From: Mycolicibacterium grossiae
Lineage (GTDB): Bacteria > Actinomycetota > Actinomycetes > Mycobacteriales > Mycobacteriaceae
DNA: 64,000 bases
Reading direction: 5' to 3'
NCBI RefSeq assembly: GCF_008329645.1
Contig: NZ_CP043474.1
Location: 2,418,001 to 2,482,000, forward strand
The notes under the pieces were generated by a model, which saw only the letters and a program-made list of their open reading frames with translations, ran no database searches and was not told where the DNA came from. How positions within the stretch are numbered: position 1 is the stretch's first letter; every line of letters starts with the position of its first letter. Shown in pieces: positions 36,038-45,439 of the stretch. Position numbers and translations under genes: made by a program.

Positions 36038-37303
36038 CCATCGCGCGGCCGCCGCGGCCACGGCCAGGCACGCCGCCACGCCGCCGAACGCCACGGTCCG
36101 CGACCGCGTCGCCGGCGCCCCGGGTGCGGTCGGCACCAGCACGGCCACCGCGGCGGCCGGCGGCGGGGACGGCGCCGCACCGCTGACGGCGGCCAGCGGG
36201 TCGACGACGCCGTGGCCGACGCGCGGGTCCCAGCCGGCAGGCGGCCGCACGGCGGTGTCCTCGAGCCGCTGCATCACCTGCCGTGCCGTGAGGTGCGGTG
36301 CGCGCGAACGGATCAGCGCCGCGACCGCGGACACCACGGGCGCGGCATAGCTGGTGCCCGACAGCGGTGCCGACCCGCCGGGCGTCACGCCGGTCAGCGC
36401 GTCGCCGTCGGGCGCGAGCGACAGCACCTCGCGTCCGACCGCCGCCACGTCCACCCACGGCCCGGCGAGTGTGAAGTCCGACGGCCGCCCATCACGGTCC
36501 TCCGAGCCGACGGTGAGCACGTAGTCGTCGTACCAGGCCGGGCTGACGACCACCTCGACGCCGGCCCAGTCCGGAGGGCCGGTGACCGGATTGCGTCCGT
36601 CGCAGCCGTCGACACCGCCGGTGTTGCCCGCCGCCGCCACCACGACGGCGTTCTTGACGTCGACGGCGTAGGCCAGCGCCGCGCCCAGCGCCCCGTCGGC
36701 GAGGCCGTCGCCCGCGGGGGCGCAGGCCGCCGTCGAGACGTTGATCACCGTGGCGCCCGCATCCGCCGCGGCACGCACCGCACGGGCGAGGGTCAGGACG
36801 TCGCCGACGCCCGTGCCGGTGTCACCGACCTGACGAAACATCCTGCTGGACTGCCGGATCGCCAGGATGTCGGCGTCCGGCGCGATGCCGGCGAAAGCCT
36901 CGCCGTCGGGCGCCGCGCCGATGATTCCGGCCACCACCGTCCCGTGGCCGTCGCAGTCCGAGGTGCCGTCTCCAGTCGACACGAAGTCGCCGCCGGGCCG
37001 TAACCGGGGCAGCAGGCGATGCCGCGCGACGCCGGTGTCGATGACCGCGACCGTCTGACCGGCGCCACGCGACAACTGCCACAGCGCGTCGCGTTCGGCG
37101 CGGGGCAGCTGCGGGCGTCCCGGCTCCGCGGTGCCGCCGGAGCGGCAGGCGTCGACCTGTTCGGTGCGGCCAGGCGGCGAGGGCGGACCCGGCGCGGGCA
37201 GCGCCGCGCCGTCGACCACCGGCGGCACGGTCGCCGACGCCGGCGGCACCGGTGCGGCGACGAGCAGCACCACTCCCGCCAGCGCGGCCAGGCGCGCGGT
37301 CAC
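35972..37303 (-). CDS. mycP4: ESX-4 mycosin serine protease MycP4
   Basis: Subtilisin-family mycosin, anchored with its protease domain outside the membrane. The 443-residue product has an N-terminal signal (LAGVVLLVAAPVPPASA), catalytic Asp89 (VAVIDTGVARH), His120 (CDGHGTVVAGI), Asn227 and Ser318 (LSGTSYAAPVVSA), and a C-terminal membrane span (AFGGVAACLAVAAAAARW). The GTG start at 37303 overlaps the eccD4 stop as GTGA, so eccD4-mycP4 is an operon. The 3' end overlaps eccB4 by 66 bases in antisense. Confidence 0.95.
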   Translation of the reverse strand: MTARLAALAGVVLLVAAPVPPASATVPPVVDGAALPAPGPPSPPGRTEQVDACRSGGTAEPGRPQLPRAERDALWQLSRGAGQTVAVIDTGVARHRLLPRLRPGGDFVSTGDGTSDCDGHGTVVAGIIGAAPDGEAFAGIAPDADILAIRQSSRMFRQVGDTGTGVGDVLTLARAVRAAADAGATVINVSTAACAPAGDGLADGALGAALAYAVDVKNAVVVAAAGNTGGVDGCDGRNPVTGPPDWAGVEVVVSPAWYDDYVLTVGSEDRDGRPSDFTLAGPWVDVAAVGREVLSLAPDGDALTGVTPGGSAPLSGTSYAAPVVSAVAALIRSRAPHLTARQVMQRLEDTAVRPPAGWDPRVGHGVVDPLAAVSGAAPSPPPAAAVAVLVPTAPGAPATRSRTVAFGGVAACLAVAAAAARWSRRRGRASDGGPVDAEFGSAR

Positions 37304-38571
37304 GACGGATGCCAACCCCGCGCTGCGGCGTACACGCCGCACACCCAGCACGCCGTCGGCAGGACCGTGGCCAACGCGCCCCACTCGACGACGTCGAGCG
37401 CACGGTGGCCGACCGCTCCCGCGGTGCCCCCGACCGATGCCAGCGCCACCGCGACGACGAGCGCGGCGGCGGCGACGTAAGCAGCGTCGTCCGGCCAACC
37501 GGCCACCGCGCCGGCGAGAGCCGTTGTCGCGCAGCAGTATGCAGCCACGACCAACGCAGTGCGACGCCCGTGGTCGGCGTGCACGCGCCGTCGCAAACCC
37601 ACGGCGACGGCGAGGACGGCGACGAACGCCACGGCGGCCGCCGCCGAGCCGGTCCCGTGCGTCGCGAGCGCGACCGTCACCCCGCCGGCGGTCACGGCCA
37701 CGGCGCTGCCCGCGACCAAGCCGTCGAGCACGCCGTGCGCGCGGATCGCGGCGCGGCCCACGTCCGCCCCCATCCGTCCCGGGTGCAACCCGGTGATCGC
37801 GGCGGCCAGTCGCGCCGCCGCGCCCAGCGTCATTAGCGCCGTCACCGCCAGCACGGCGCCGAGCGTGGCGGTGGGCTGCGGCCACGCCGTGACGACCCCC
37901 GCGGCGACCGCCACCGGAGACGCGCATGCCGCTACCGCCACCCACGCGGCGCGCGCTCCGTGGCGCCGGATGAGCAGCACGGCCAGCACCGCCGCCACCG
38001 TGGCGCCCAACAGGACGTTGGGCGGTGCCGGGCCCGCGGGCACGGCGAGCGCACCGCTCGCGGCACCGAGTGCTGCCGCCGCGCAGCCCGACGGAACACC
38101 GCCCTGCGCAACGGCCCTCGCGGTCACCGCGCACGCCGCGAACGCGGCGGCGAGCAGCGCCACCCAGCGACCCTGCGCGGGCATCCCGGCGACGACCACC
38201 GCCACCGCGGCGACGACCATCGTGGCCGTGCCGCCCCAGCCCGACGGCGGGCGCGCGACGTCCGGCGCCGTCGCAGCCACCGTACGCGGCGGATCCCAGC
38301 TGCGCGGCAACACCGGAGCCGGCACGTCGACGGCGAGCACCAGGATGTCACCGTCGCGGACGTCGTTGTCCCGCAGCGTCGCCGTGTCGTCGACGGGCGC
38401 GCCGGCCAGGTCGGCCAGGCGCCACCGCACGCCGTGTGCGGTGGGTGCCCGACCCGCGAGGTCGACCACGGTCGGCAACAGCTCGGCGACGGCGACGCCG
38501 GAGGGCAGCGCGACGTCCACCGTGGTGGCGTCCCCGTCGTCGACGTGAATCGACAATCGGCACAACGACAT
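37300..38571 (-). CDS. eccD4: ESX-4 membrane component EccD4
   Basis: Multi-span component of the ESX-4 membrane complex. The N-terminal ubiquitin-like domain (about residues 1-95: LCRLSIHVDDGDATTVDVAL) is followed by about eleven hydrophobic helices rich in Ala and Val. It has 423 residues from the ATG at 38571, chosen because ggggggtactcg precedes it; a GTG six codons upstream (38589) is possible. Divergent from eccC4. A -10-like TAGCGT lies on the minus strand (plus 38611-38616). Confidence 0.93.
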   Translation of the reverse strand: MSLCRLSIHVDDGDATTVDVALPSGVAVAELLPTVVDLAGRAPTAHGVRWRLADLAGAPVDDTATLRDNDVRDGDILVLAVDVPAPVLPRSWDPPRTVAATAPDVARPPSGWGGTATMVVAAVAVVVAGMPAQGRWVALLAAAFAACAVTARAVAQGGVPSGCAAAALGAASGALAVPAGPAPPNVLLGATVAAVLAVLLIRRHGARAAWVAVAACASPVAVAAGVVTAWPQPTATLGAVLAVTALMTLGAAARLAAAITGLHPGRMGADVGRAAIRAHGVLDGLVAGSAVAVTAGGVTVALATHGTGSAAAAVAFVAVLAVAVGLRRRVHADHGRRTALVVAAYCCATTALAGAVAGWPDDAAYVAAAALVVAVALASVGGTAGAVGHRALDVVEWGALATVLPTACWVCGVYAAARGWHPS

Positions 38572-38653
38572 CGAGTACCCCCCAGTCACGCACTCAGCTC
38601 CCCGACCGACACGCTAACCGACGCCGGGGACACTCGTGCGCACCAAAGTCGGT

Positions 38654-38679
38654 GGAACCGAATGGGTGCGCGCTGCGTC
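38654..38679 (+). promoter_or_regulatory. SigM-type promoter of eccC4
   Basis: GGAAC (38654-38658), 17 bases, CGTC (38676-38679). This fits the ECF sigma factor SigM consensus (GGAAC-N16-18-CGTCR, from memory) except for the final base. The wider context ggaaccgaatgg and ctgcgtccaa is shared with two other sites at 42994 and 50286. Transcription would start within a few bases of the eccC4 ATG at 38690. Confidence 0.8.
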
Positions 38680-38689
38680 CAAGCAGTCG

Positions 38690-41600
38690 ATGGAACTCAT
38701 ACGTCCCGGCCGCCTGCCGGGCCCGCCGATCGACGAGGGCGACGTCGTGCTCGACGCGCCACCGGAGTTGCCGCGCGCGACGCCCACCAGCCCGCTGGCC
38801 CGCGTGCTGCCCGTGGTGATGCTGGTCGCGGCGCTCGGCATGGCGGCGCTGTTCCTCACCTCGGGGCAGGCCTCGCGCGGACCGCTGGCGCTGCTGCTCC
38901 CGGTGATGATGGGCGTCTCGGCGCTGGGATCGGTGGCCTACGGCATGCGCGGCACGCGGCGGGTCGCCGAACTGCAGGAGTCGCGCGCGACCTACCTGCG
39001 CTACGTCGACGCGGTCGACGACGCTGTCGCGAGAACCGCCGAGCGGCAACGGGTTCGGGAACACTGGGAACACCCCGACCCGCGGACGCTGTGGTCCGTG
39101 GTGGGTGGCCGACGGACCTGGGAGCGCCGGGCTGCCGACCCGGACTTCTGCCACGTCCGCATCGGCCTGGGTCACCGGCCGCTGAGCACCACGCTGGTGC
39201 CGACGCCGCGGCCCGACGGCGACCCGCTGACCGCCGCCGCCGTCGAGCGGCTCACCGCCGAGCGGGCGACCGTCGCAGAGCTGCCGGTGACGGTCGACCT
39301 GCGCGCGCACGGCCGGCTGACGTCGTCGCGGGATCTCGCGCGGGCGCTGCTGTGCCAGCTGGCGGTCTTCCACCATCCCGCCGACGTCCGGATCCGCGGA
39401 CCGCTGACGCCGGAATGGGACTGGCTCAAGTGGCTGCCCCACCAGCGCGACGCGGGCGCCCGCCAGACCGCCGCCGCCCACACCGTCGTCGTGATCGACG
39501 GCGGTCCCGTGCCCGACGACGCCGACGACGTCACGGTGCTGGCCATCGCGGACCACGACGACCCGTGGCCGGCGGTCGTCAGCCTCGACGCGCTGTCGCG
39601 CCCGGCGGCGCTCGCGTGCGCGCGTCGACTGGCGGCGCTCGATCCGTACGGTGCCGCGCGGCTCGCAACGGCGCCGCGCTGGGCCGACCTGGTCGGCGTC
39701 GGCGATCCCGCGCGCCTCGACCCGGTGCTCGCCTGGCGGCCCCGGCTGGGCCGGTCACGGCTGCGCGTCCCGATCGGCGTCACCGACGACGGTCGGCCCG
39801 TGGACCTGGATCTCAAGGAGGCGGCGCACGGCGGGATGGGGCCGCACGGGCTGTGCATCGGCGCGACGGGCTCGGGCAAGTCCGAATTGCTCCGCACGCT
39901 GGCGCTCGGCCTGGTGGCCACCCATTCGCCGGATGCGCTGAACCTCGCGCTGATCGACTTCAAGGGCGGCGCAACGTTTCACGGCTTCGAGGGGCTGCGG
40001 CACGTCGCCGCGGTCATCACCAACCTCGCCGACGAGGCCCACCTCGTCACCCGGATGCGCGACGCGCTGTCCGGCGAGATGACCCGCCGCCAGGAACTGC
40101 TGCGCACGTCGGGCGCGTTCGCCGGCATCGCCGACTACGACCGGGCCCGCGCCGCCGGGGTGGCCCTGCCGCCGCTGCCGGTCCTGCTCATCGTGGTCGA
40201 CGAGTTCTCCGAGTTGCTGACCCAGCAGCCCGACCTCGCCGAACTGTTCGTGGCGATCGGCCGGCTGGGACGCTCGCTCGGCATGCACCTGCTGCTGGCC
40301 AGCCAGCGCCTCGACGAGGGCCGACTGCGCGGGCTGGAGTCGCACCTGTCGTACCGGATCGCGCTGAAGACGTTCTCGGCCGCCGAATCACGCGCGGTGC
40401 TCGGCAGCACCGACGCCCACACCCTGCCGCACCGGCCCGGCCTGGCCTACCTCAAGACCGCCGACGGCGATCTCACCCGGTTCCGCGCCGCCTACGTCTC
40501 CGACGGCGTCGAGGTCGACGACGGCGCCTCAGCCCGATCAGCCCGGCCCACGCTGTTCACCGCGGCTCCGCCTGCCGACGGAGAAGCGGTCCGACGCAGC
40601 GCCGACACCGTCCTCGCCACCGTGCTGAGCCGCCTCGCCGGACGGGGGCGGCCCGCGCACCGGGTGTGGTCGCCGCCGCTCGACGCCGCACCACCGCTCG
40701 GGACGCTGCTCGACGATGCCGGCCTGCCCGACCTCGTCGTGCCGATCGGTCTGCTGGACAAGCCCTTCGAGCAACGCCGCGACGTCCTGATCGCCGATCT
40801 GCGTGGCGCGGGCGGCAACGTGGCGGTCGTCGGCGGACCGCGCTCGGGCAAGACCACCGCCGTGCTGACACTGCTGCTCGCGCTCGCCGCGCGGCACGCC
40901 GCCCGCGACGTGCGCATCTACGCGCTGGACTTCGGGGACGGCGCGCTCGGCGCGACGGCCGCGCTGCCGCACGTGGGCGCCGTCGCCGGCCGGTCTCGAC
41001 CGGCGCTGGCACGCCGCATCGTCGGATACGTCGAACAGCTGGTGCGGCAGCGGCAGACCGATGGGGGCGACGACGGCGGCCACGTCCTGCTGGTGGTGGA
41101 CGGCTGGGCCGCTGCACGGCGCGACGTCGACGGGCTCGAGGAGGCCGTCACGGCGCTCGCCGGGCACGGCCTCGCCGTCGGCGTGCACGTCGTCCTCACC
41201 ACCGCGCGATGGGCGGACCTGCGTCCCGCGCTCAAGGACCAGCTCGCCACCCGCATCGAGCTACGCCTCGGTGACCCCGCCGAATCGGAGTTGCACCGGA
41301 TCGCCGCACGCACGCTCGCCGACCGGCCTGCCGGCCACGGCATCACCCGCGCCGGGCACGAATTCGTCGTCGCGACACCGCAGCTGGGGGACGGGGACGA
41401 GGTCGACCGTGCCTTCGCCGCGGTGGCGGAACGCTCGGTGCGCGAGCACGGCCCGTGGCGCGCGCCCCGCGTCCGGCTACTGCCCACCCGCGTCGACTAC
41501 GTCGACGTGAGCGGCGCCCCCGCCGGCGCCGTCCCGTTCGGCATCGGCGACGCCGAGCTGTTACCCGTGGCCCTCGACGTCTCGCGGCACCCGCACCTGC

Positions 41601-42199
41601 TGGTCCTCGGCGACGGCGGGTGCGGTCGCAGCGCGGTGTTGCGCACGGTGCTGCGCGGCGTCGGAGGAGGGCGCCTCCTCGTCGTCGATCCGCGCCGCAC
41701 GCACCTCGGCCTCGTCGACGGCCCCGACGTCGCGTACGCCACCTCGGCCGCCGTCGCCCGCGACCACGTCGACGCGCTGGCCGCACTGCTGCGAACCCGG
41801 CTGCCCGGGCCGGAGGTCAGCCAGCGGCAGCTGCGCGACAGGTCCTGGTGGAGCGGTCCCGAGGCGTGGGTGGTCGTCGACGACTACGACCTGCTGGCCG
41901 ACGCGGCCACCGGCAATCCGCTGTCCGGCCTGACCGAGCTGCTGCCGCACGCCGTGGACGTCGGGCTGCACGTGATCCTCGCGCGCCGTGCCGGCGGCGC
42001 GGCCCGCGCGATGTTCGACCCGGTGCTGTCGCGGCTGCGCGACCTCGGTGCCGCGGGCTTCGCGATGAGCGCCCGGCCGGACGAGGGCCCGCTGTTCGGC
42101 TCCGTGCGTCCCGCCGCTCAGCCGCCCGGGCGGGGCACCCTGGTGCGGCCGGGACATCCCGATCAGCTGGTGCAGGTGGCGTGGACGGATCCGCCATGA
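38690..42199 (+). CDS. eccC4: ESX-4 FtsK/SpoIIIE-type ATPase EccC4
   Basis: Motor ATPase of ESX-4, here as one fused chain of 1169 residues. Two membrane spans lie near residues 40-90 (VLPVVMLVAALGMAALFL). Three ATPase modules follow. The first has Walker A GATGSGKS near 391 and Walker B LLIVVDEFSELL. The second has GGPRSGKT near 715. The third has GDGGCGRS near 974, with Arg for the Walker A Lys. The ATG at 38690 was chosen over the GTG at 38636 because the SigM-type promoter lies between them. Its stop overlaps the next start as ATGA. Confidence 0.95.
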   Translation: MELIRPGRLPGPPIDEGDVVLDAPPELPRATPTSPLARVLPVVMLVAALGMAALFLTSGQASRGPLALLLPVMMGVSALGSVAYGMRGTRRVAELQESRATYLRYVDAVDDAVARTAERQRVREHWEHPDPRTLWSVVGGRRTWERRAADPDFCHVRIGLGHRPLSTTLVPTPRPDGDPLTAAAVERLTAERATVAELPVTVDLRAHGRLTSSRDLARALLCQLAVFHHPADVRIRGPLTPEWDWLKWLPHQRDAGARQTAAAHTVVVIDGGPVPDDADDVTVLAIADHDDPWPAVVSLDALSRPAALACARRLAALDPYGAARLATAPRWADLVGVGDPARLDPVLAWRPRLGRSRLRVPIGVTDDGRPVDLDLKEAAHGGMGPHGLCIGATGSGKSELLRTLALGLVATHSPDALNLALIDFKGGATFHGFEGLRHVAAVITNLADEAHLVTRMRDALSGEMTRRQELLRTSGAFAGIADYDRARAAGVALPPLPVLLIVVDEFSELLTQQPDLAELFVAIGRLGRSLGMHLLLASQRLDEGRLRGLESHLSYRIALKTFSAAESRAVLGSTDAHTLPHRPGLAYLKTADGDLTRFRAAYVSDGVEVDDGASARSARPTLFTAAPPADGEAVRRSADTVLATVLSRLAGRGRPAHRVWSPPLDAAPPLGTLLDDAGLPDLVVPIGLLDKPFEQRRDVLIADLRGAGGNVAVVGGPRSGKTTAVLTLLLALAARHAARDVRIYALDFGDGALGATAALPHVGAVAGRSRPALARRIVGYVEQLVRQRQTDGGDDGGHVLLVVDGWAAARRDVDGLEEAVTALAGHGLAVGVHVVLTTARWADLRPALKDQLATRIELRLGDPAESELHRIAARTLADRPAGHGITRAGHEFVVATPQLGDGDEVDRAFAAVAERSVREHGPWRAPRVRLLPTRVDYVDVSGAPAGAVPFGIGDAELLPVALDVSRHPHLLVLGDGGCGRSAVLRTVLRGVGGGRLLVVDPRRTHLGLVDGPDVAYATSAAVARDHVDALAALLRTRLPGPEVSQRQLRDRSWWSGPEAWVVVDDYDLLADAATGNPLSGLTELLPHAVDVGLHVILARRAGGAARAMFDPVLSRLRDLGAAGFAMSARPDEGPLFGSVRPAAQPPGRGTLVRPGHPDQLVQVAWTDPP

Positions 42200-42975
42200 C
42201 ACGCGAGCACACGGCGCGGGTGGCGGTGACGGGGGACGCGGTGACGGTGCGGCGCGGGGACGCACCGCACGACACCGTGCCGCGGACCGACACGCCGTCC
42301 GCGGACATCGAGACCGTGCTGCACCTCGTCGGCGACGCGATGCGCGTCGCGATCGACGACCCGTCCGGCGACCTCGTCGACGAGCTGACGAACCGGCTGC
42401 GGCGGCGGTGCGTCGACGTGCACCGGGTGGGTTCACAGGAATCGGAGCCGGAGCAGCCGCGGCGTCGGAAGTGCTTGGCGCCGACGGGCATCGGCGTCGC
42501 GTCGGTCGCCGTGATGGCTCTGGTCGGCGCGGTGACCTCGGTGGGCGACGCGCCCGCCGCGCCGCGCACCTGGCTGGTGGAGGGCAGGATCACCGTCGAG
42601 GTGCCGGCCGGGTGGCGGACCGAACGCATCACCGGCGGCCCGGGCGCGGCGCGGGTCCAGGTCACGTCGCCGACCGACCCGGCCGTCGCCCTGCACGTCA
42701 CGCAGTCGCCGATCCCGGCCGGGCAGCCGCTGCCCGTGGCGGCCGACGTCGTCCGCGCCGCGCTCGACGAGCAACCAGACGGCGTCTTCAGCGACTTCCA
42801 GCCGGCGACCACGGTCGCGGAGCGCCCGGCGATCGTCTACCGCGAGAGCCGGCCGGACCGGCGCATCGACTGGACGCTGGTGCTGACCACCCGCACCCGC
42901 ATCGCCATCGGCTGCCAGGGAGCCGGCGAGGACTGTGTGCACGCCGTGCGCACCGCGCGCGAGGTCGTCCCATGA
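42196..42975 (+). CDS. Type VII secretion-associated protein, Rv3446c family
   Basis: ESX-4-linked protein of unknown mechanism, 259 residues; Rv3446c is about 400 as I recall, so this is a short form. The N-terminal part (1-90) is soluble and contains a degenerate RRG-rich segment. A membrane span lies at about 96-116 (PTGIGVASVAVMALVGAV). The conserved C-terminal domain begins at RTWLVEGRITVEVPAGWRTE and includes DWTLVLTTRTRIAIGCQ. The ATG overlaps the eccC4 stop. The next gene, esxU, has its own SigM-type promoter. Confidence 0.88.
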   Translation: MTREHTARVAVTGDAVTVRRGDAPHDTVPRTDTPSADIETVLHLVGDAMRVAIDDPSGDLVDELTNRLRRRCVDVHRVGSQESEPEQPRRRKCLAPTGIGVASVAVMALVGAVTSVGDAPAAPRTWLVEGRITVEVPAGWRTERITGGPGAARVQVTSPTDPAVALHVTQSPIPAGQPLPVAADVVRAALDEQPDGVFSDFQPATTVAERPAIVYRESRPDRRIDWTLVLTTRTRIAIGCQGAGEDCVHAVRTAREVVP

Positions 42976-42993
42976 ATTCGATTCGCCGACAAC

Positions 42994-43019
42994 GGAACCG
43001 AACGGCGCGCCGCTGCGTC
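42994..43019 (+). promoter_or_regulatory. SigM-type promoter of esxU-esxT
   Basis: GGAAC (42994-42998), 17 bases, CGTC (43016-43019), in the same extended context (ggaaccgaacgg, gctgcgtccaag) as the eccC4 site. SigM control of esxU-esxT is reported in M. tuberculosis. The expected start of transcription is near 43025, about 35 bases before the esxU ATG that has the good ribosome-binding site. Confidence 0.85.
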
Positions 43020-43060
43020 CAAGTATGCAGACCACCGACCAGACCTTCCAGGAGGACGGC

Positions 43061-43384
43061 ATGACCACCCCGCACGGTGCAGCACTGACCACCGATCTCG
43101 ACCTGATGACCGCCGTCGCCCACCGCATCGATGCCCGCAACGACGAGGTGCGCGGCATGCTCGCGTCCTTCATCGGCCAGATGACGGCCGTGCCGTCCTC
43201 GGTCTGGGGTGGCGTGGCCGCCGCCCGTTTCGTCGAGGTGGTCGACCGGTGGAACGCCGAGTCGCTCACCCTGCACTCGGCGCTCGCCCGCATCGCCGAG
43301 ACCATGCGCGGCAACGAGCGCACGCTACGCGCGGCCGGCGAGGCGCACGCGCACACCATCGCCGCGTCCGCGGCATCCCTGTAA
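43061..43384 (+). CDS. esxU: WXG100 protein EsxU (ESX-4 substrate)
   Basis: Small helical-hairpin protein exported by ESX-4 as a partner of EsxT. It has 107 residues with the turn motif WGG (Trp49) in VPSSVWGGVAAARFVEVV. The ATG at 43061 follows ccaggaggacggc, an excellent ribosome-binding site, and gives the family length; an ATG at 43025 near the predicted transcript start would add 12 residues. No C-terminal YxxxD/E signal is visible. It lies 30 bases ahead of esxT. Confidence 0.93.
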   Translation: MTTPHGAALTTDLDLMTAVAHRIDARNDEVRGMLASFIGQMTAVPSSVWGGVAAARFVEVVDRWNAESLTLHSALARIAETMRGNERTLRAAGEAHAHTIAASAASL

Positions 43385-43414
43385 CCCGACCCGCACCCAC
43401 GAGATGGAGCACCC

Positions 43415-43711
43415 ATGGACCCGGTTCTGTCCTACGACTTCGACCAGATCGAGTACACCGTCCGACAGCAGATCCACGCCACGTCGGCCCGGTTCAACGC
43501 TGCACTGGATGACCTGCGCACCCAGATCGCGCCGCTGACCGCCGTGTGGACGCGCGAGGCCGCCGCGGCCTACGCCGTCGAGCAGGCCCGGTGGGATCGG
43601 TCGGCGGCCGCGCTGAACGACATCCTGCTGCGGCTCGGCAACGCGGTCCGCGACGGCGCGGACGACGTCGCGGCCACCGACCGGCGCGCCGCCGCCGCGT
43701 GGGGCGCCTGA
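43415..43711 (+). CDS. esxT: WXG100-family protein EsxT (ESX-4 substrate)
   Basis: Partner of EsxU, 98 residues: MDPVLSYDFDQIEYTVRQQI, FNAALDDLRTQIAPL and AVWTREAAAAYAVEQARW. The turn is WTR (Trp45) in place of WXG, as in other EsxT proteins. The pattern of two helices broken at that turn is clear. Start ATG after gatggagcaccc. A strong terminator 15 bases after its stop closes the ESX-4 rightward operon. Confidence 0.94.
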   Translation: MDPVLSYDFDQIEYTVRQQIHATSARFNAALDDLRTQIAPLTAVWTREAAAAYAVEQARWDRSAAALNDILLRLGNAVRDGADDVAATDRRAAAAWGA

Positions 43712-43725
43712 CCCCACCACGAACG

Positions 43726-43767
43726 CGTGCGGCCCCGCGAGGAGGAGAGGACTCGCGGGGCCGCACG
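43726..43767 (+). terminator. Terminator after esxT
   Basis: A perfect 16-bp stem (43726-43741 with 43752-43767; core gcggccccgcga) and a 10-base purine loop, 15 bases after the esxT stop. It separates ESX-4 from the aldehyde dehydrogenase gene. Confidence 0.88.
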
Positions 43768-43798
43768 GTCACCGGCACGTCGGCAGGACACTTCGTCG

Positions 43799-43834
43799 GT
43801 TGCAACCGTGCTGCAACGCTTGGCTCCGTACGGT
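43799..43834 (+). promoter_or_regulatory. Inverted repeat and -10 before the aldehyde dehydrogenase gene
   Basis: GTTGCA (43799-43804) and TGCAAC (43812-43817) form an interrupted palindrome with a 7-base spacer. TACGGT (43829-43834) fits a -10 element, so the palindrome lies at the -35 position. A regulator responding to aldehyde or ethanolamine could bind here; none is identified in the window. Confidence 0.5.
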
Positions 43835-43890
43835 GAGTGACGACGGCCACATTCTCGGCCGACCCGCAGCACCGAGGTAGGAGACCACGC

Positions 43891-45414
43891 ATGACCACGT
43901 TCGCCCGCCCGGGAGCCGAGGGCTCCCTGATGTCGTTCAAGCCGCGCTACGACAACTTCATCGGCGGCCAGTGGGTCGCCCCCACCAAGGGCCAATACTT
44001 CGAGAACCCCACGCCGATCACCGGACAGCCGTTCTGCGAGATCGCCCGCTCCGACGAGTCGGACATCGAGAAGGCCCTGGACGCCGCCCACGCCGCCGCA
44101 CCCGCCTGGGGCAAGACGCCGGTCGCCGAGCGCGCCCTGATCCTCAACCGGATCGCCGACCGCATCGAGCAGAACCTCGAGTCGATCGCCCTGGCCGAGT
44201 CGTGGGACAACGGCAAGCCGATCCGCGAGACCCTCAACGCCGACATCCCGCTGGCCATCGACCACTTCCGCTACTTCGCCGGCGCCGTCCGCGCGCAGGA
44301 GGGGTCGCTGAGCGAGATCGACGACGACACCGTCGCCTACCACTTCCACGAGCCGCTCGGCGTCGTCGGCCAGATCATCCCGTGGAACTTCCCGATCCTC
44401 ATGGCGGTGTGGAAGCTGGCACCCGCGCTGGCCGCCGGCAACGCCGTGGTGCTCAAGCCCGCCGAGCAGACCCCGGCGTCGATCCTCTACCTGATGGAGC
44501 TGATCGGCGACCTGTTGCCGGCCGGCGTCGTGAACGTCGTCAACGGCTTCGGCGTCGAGGCCGGCAAGCCGCTGGCGTCGAGCAACCGCATCGCGAAGAT
44601 CGCGTTCACCGGTGAGACCACCACCGGCCGGCTGATCATGCAGTACGCCAGCCAGAACCTCATCCCGGTCACCCTGGAGCTGGGCGGCAAGAGCCCGAAC
44701 ATCTTCTTCAACGACGTCATGGCCGCCGCCGACGACTACCAGGACAAGGCGCTCGAGGGCTTCACGATGTTCGCGCTCAACCAGGGCGAGGTGTGCACCT
44801 GCCCGTCGCGCAGCCTCATCCAGGCCGACGTCTACGACGAGTTCCTCGCCCTCGCCGCGATCCGCACGAAGGCCGTGCGCCAGGGCGACCCGCTGGACAC
44901 CGAGACGATGATCGGCGCGCAGGCCTCCAACGACCAGCTGGAGAAGATCCTGTCCTACATAGAGATCGGCAAGAGCGAGGGCGCGCAGGTGGTCACCGGC
45001 GGCGAGCGCGCCGAGCTGGGCGGTGACCTCAACGGCGGCTACTACGTCGCGCCGACGATCTTCACCGGCAACAACTCCATGCGGGTGTTCCAGGAGGAGA
45101 TCTTCGGCCCGGTCGTCGCGGTGACGTCGTTCACCGACTACGACGACGCCATCCGCATCGCCAACGACACCCTCTACGGCCTGGGCGCCGGCGTGTGGAG
45201 TCGCGACGGCAACACCGCCTACCGCGCCGGCCGCGACATCAAGGCCGGCCGAGTGTGGACGAACTGCTACCACCAGTACCCCGCGCACGCGGCGTTCGGC
45301 GGCTACAAGCAGTCCGGCATCGGCCGGGAGAACCACAAGATGATGCTCGATCACTACCAGCAGACCAAGAACCTGCTGGTGAGCTACAGCAACAAGGCCC
45401 AGGGCTTCTTCTGA
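43891..45414 (+). CDS. NAD-dependent aldehyde dehydrogenase, acetaldehyde type
   Basis: Oxidises an aldehyde, probably acetaldehyde, to the acid. The 507-residue protein is of the ExaC/AldA type: [20 protein letters not shown], catalytic Glu263 in [11 protein letters not shown], nucleophile Cys302 in [12 protein letters not shown] (a second Cys at 304 is typical of this group), and [13 protein letters not shown]. Rv0458 of M. tuberculosis has the same length. The ATG at 43891 follows gaggtaggagaccacgc. It lies upstream of eutBC, whose product is acetaldehyde, so the three genes form a plausible pathway despite a terminator between them. Confidence 0.93.
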   Translation: MTTFARPGAEGSLMSFKPRYDNFIGGQWVAPTKGQYFENPTPITGQPFCEIARSDESDIEKALDAAHAAAPAWGKTPVAERALILNRIADRIEQNLESIALAESWDNGKPIRETLNADIPLAIDHFRYFAGAVRAQEGSLSEIDDDTVAYHFHEPLGVVGQIIPWNFPILMAVWKLAPALAAGNAVVLKPAEQTPASILYLMELIGDLLPAGVVNVVNGFGVEAGKPLASSNRIAKIAFTGETTTGRLIMQYASQNLIPVTLELGGKSPNIFFNDVMAAADDYQDKALEGFTMFALNQGEVCTCPSRSLIQADVYDEFLALAAIRTKAVRQGDPLDTETMIGAQASNDQLEKILSYIEIGKSEGAQVVTGGERAELGGDLNGGYYVAPTIFTGNNSMRVFQEEIFGPVVAVTSFTDYDDAIRIANDTLYGLGAGVWSRDGNTAYRAGRDIKAGRVWTNCYHQYPAHAAFGGYKQSGIGRENHKMMLDHYQQTKNLLVSYSNKAQGFF

Positions 45415-45439
45415 TCCGCTGACGGTTCCCGAGACGACG

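Noticed and set aside
34685..43711. ESX-1, -3 or -5 identity for the secretion locus
   Set aside because: No PE/PPE, EspG, EccA or EccE genes are present, and EccC is one chain with esxU-esxT beside it, as in ESX-4.
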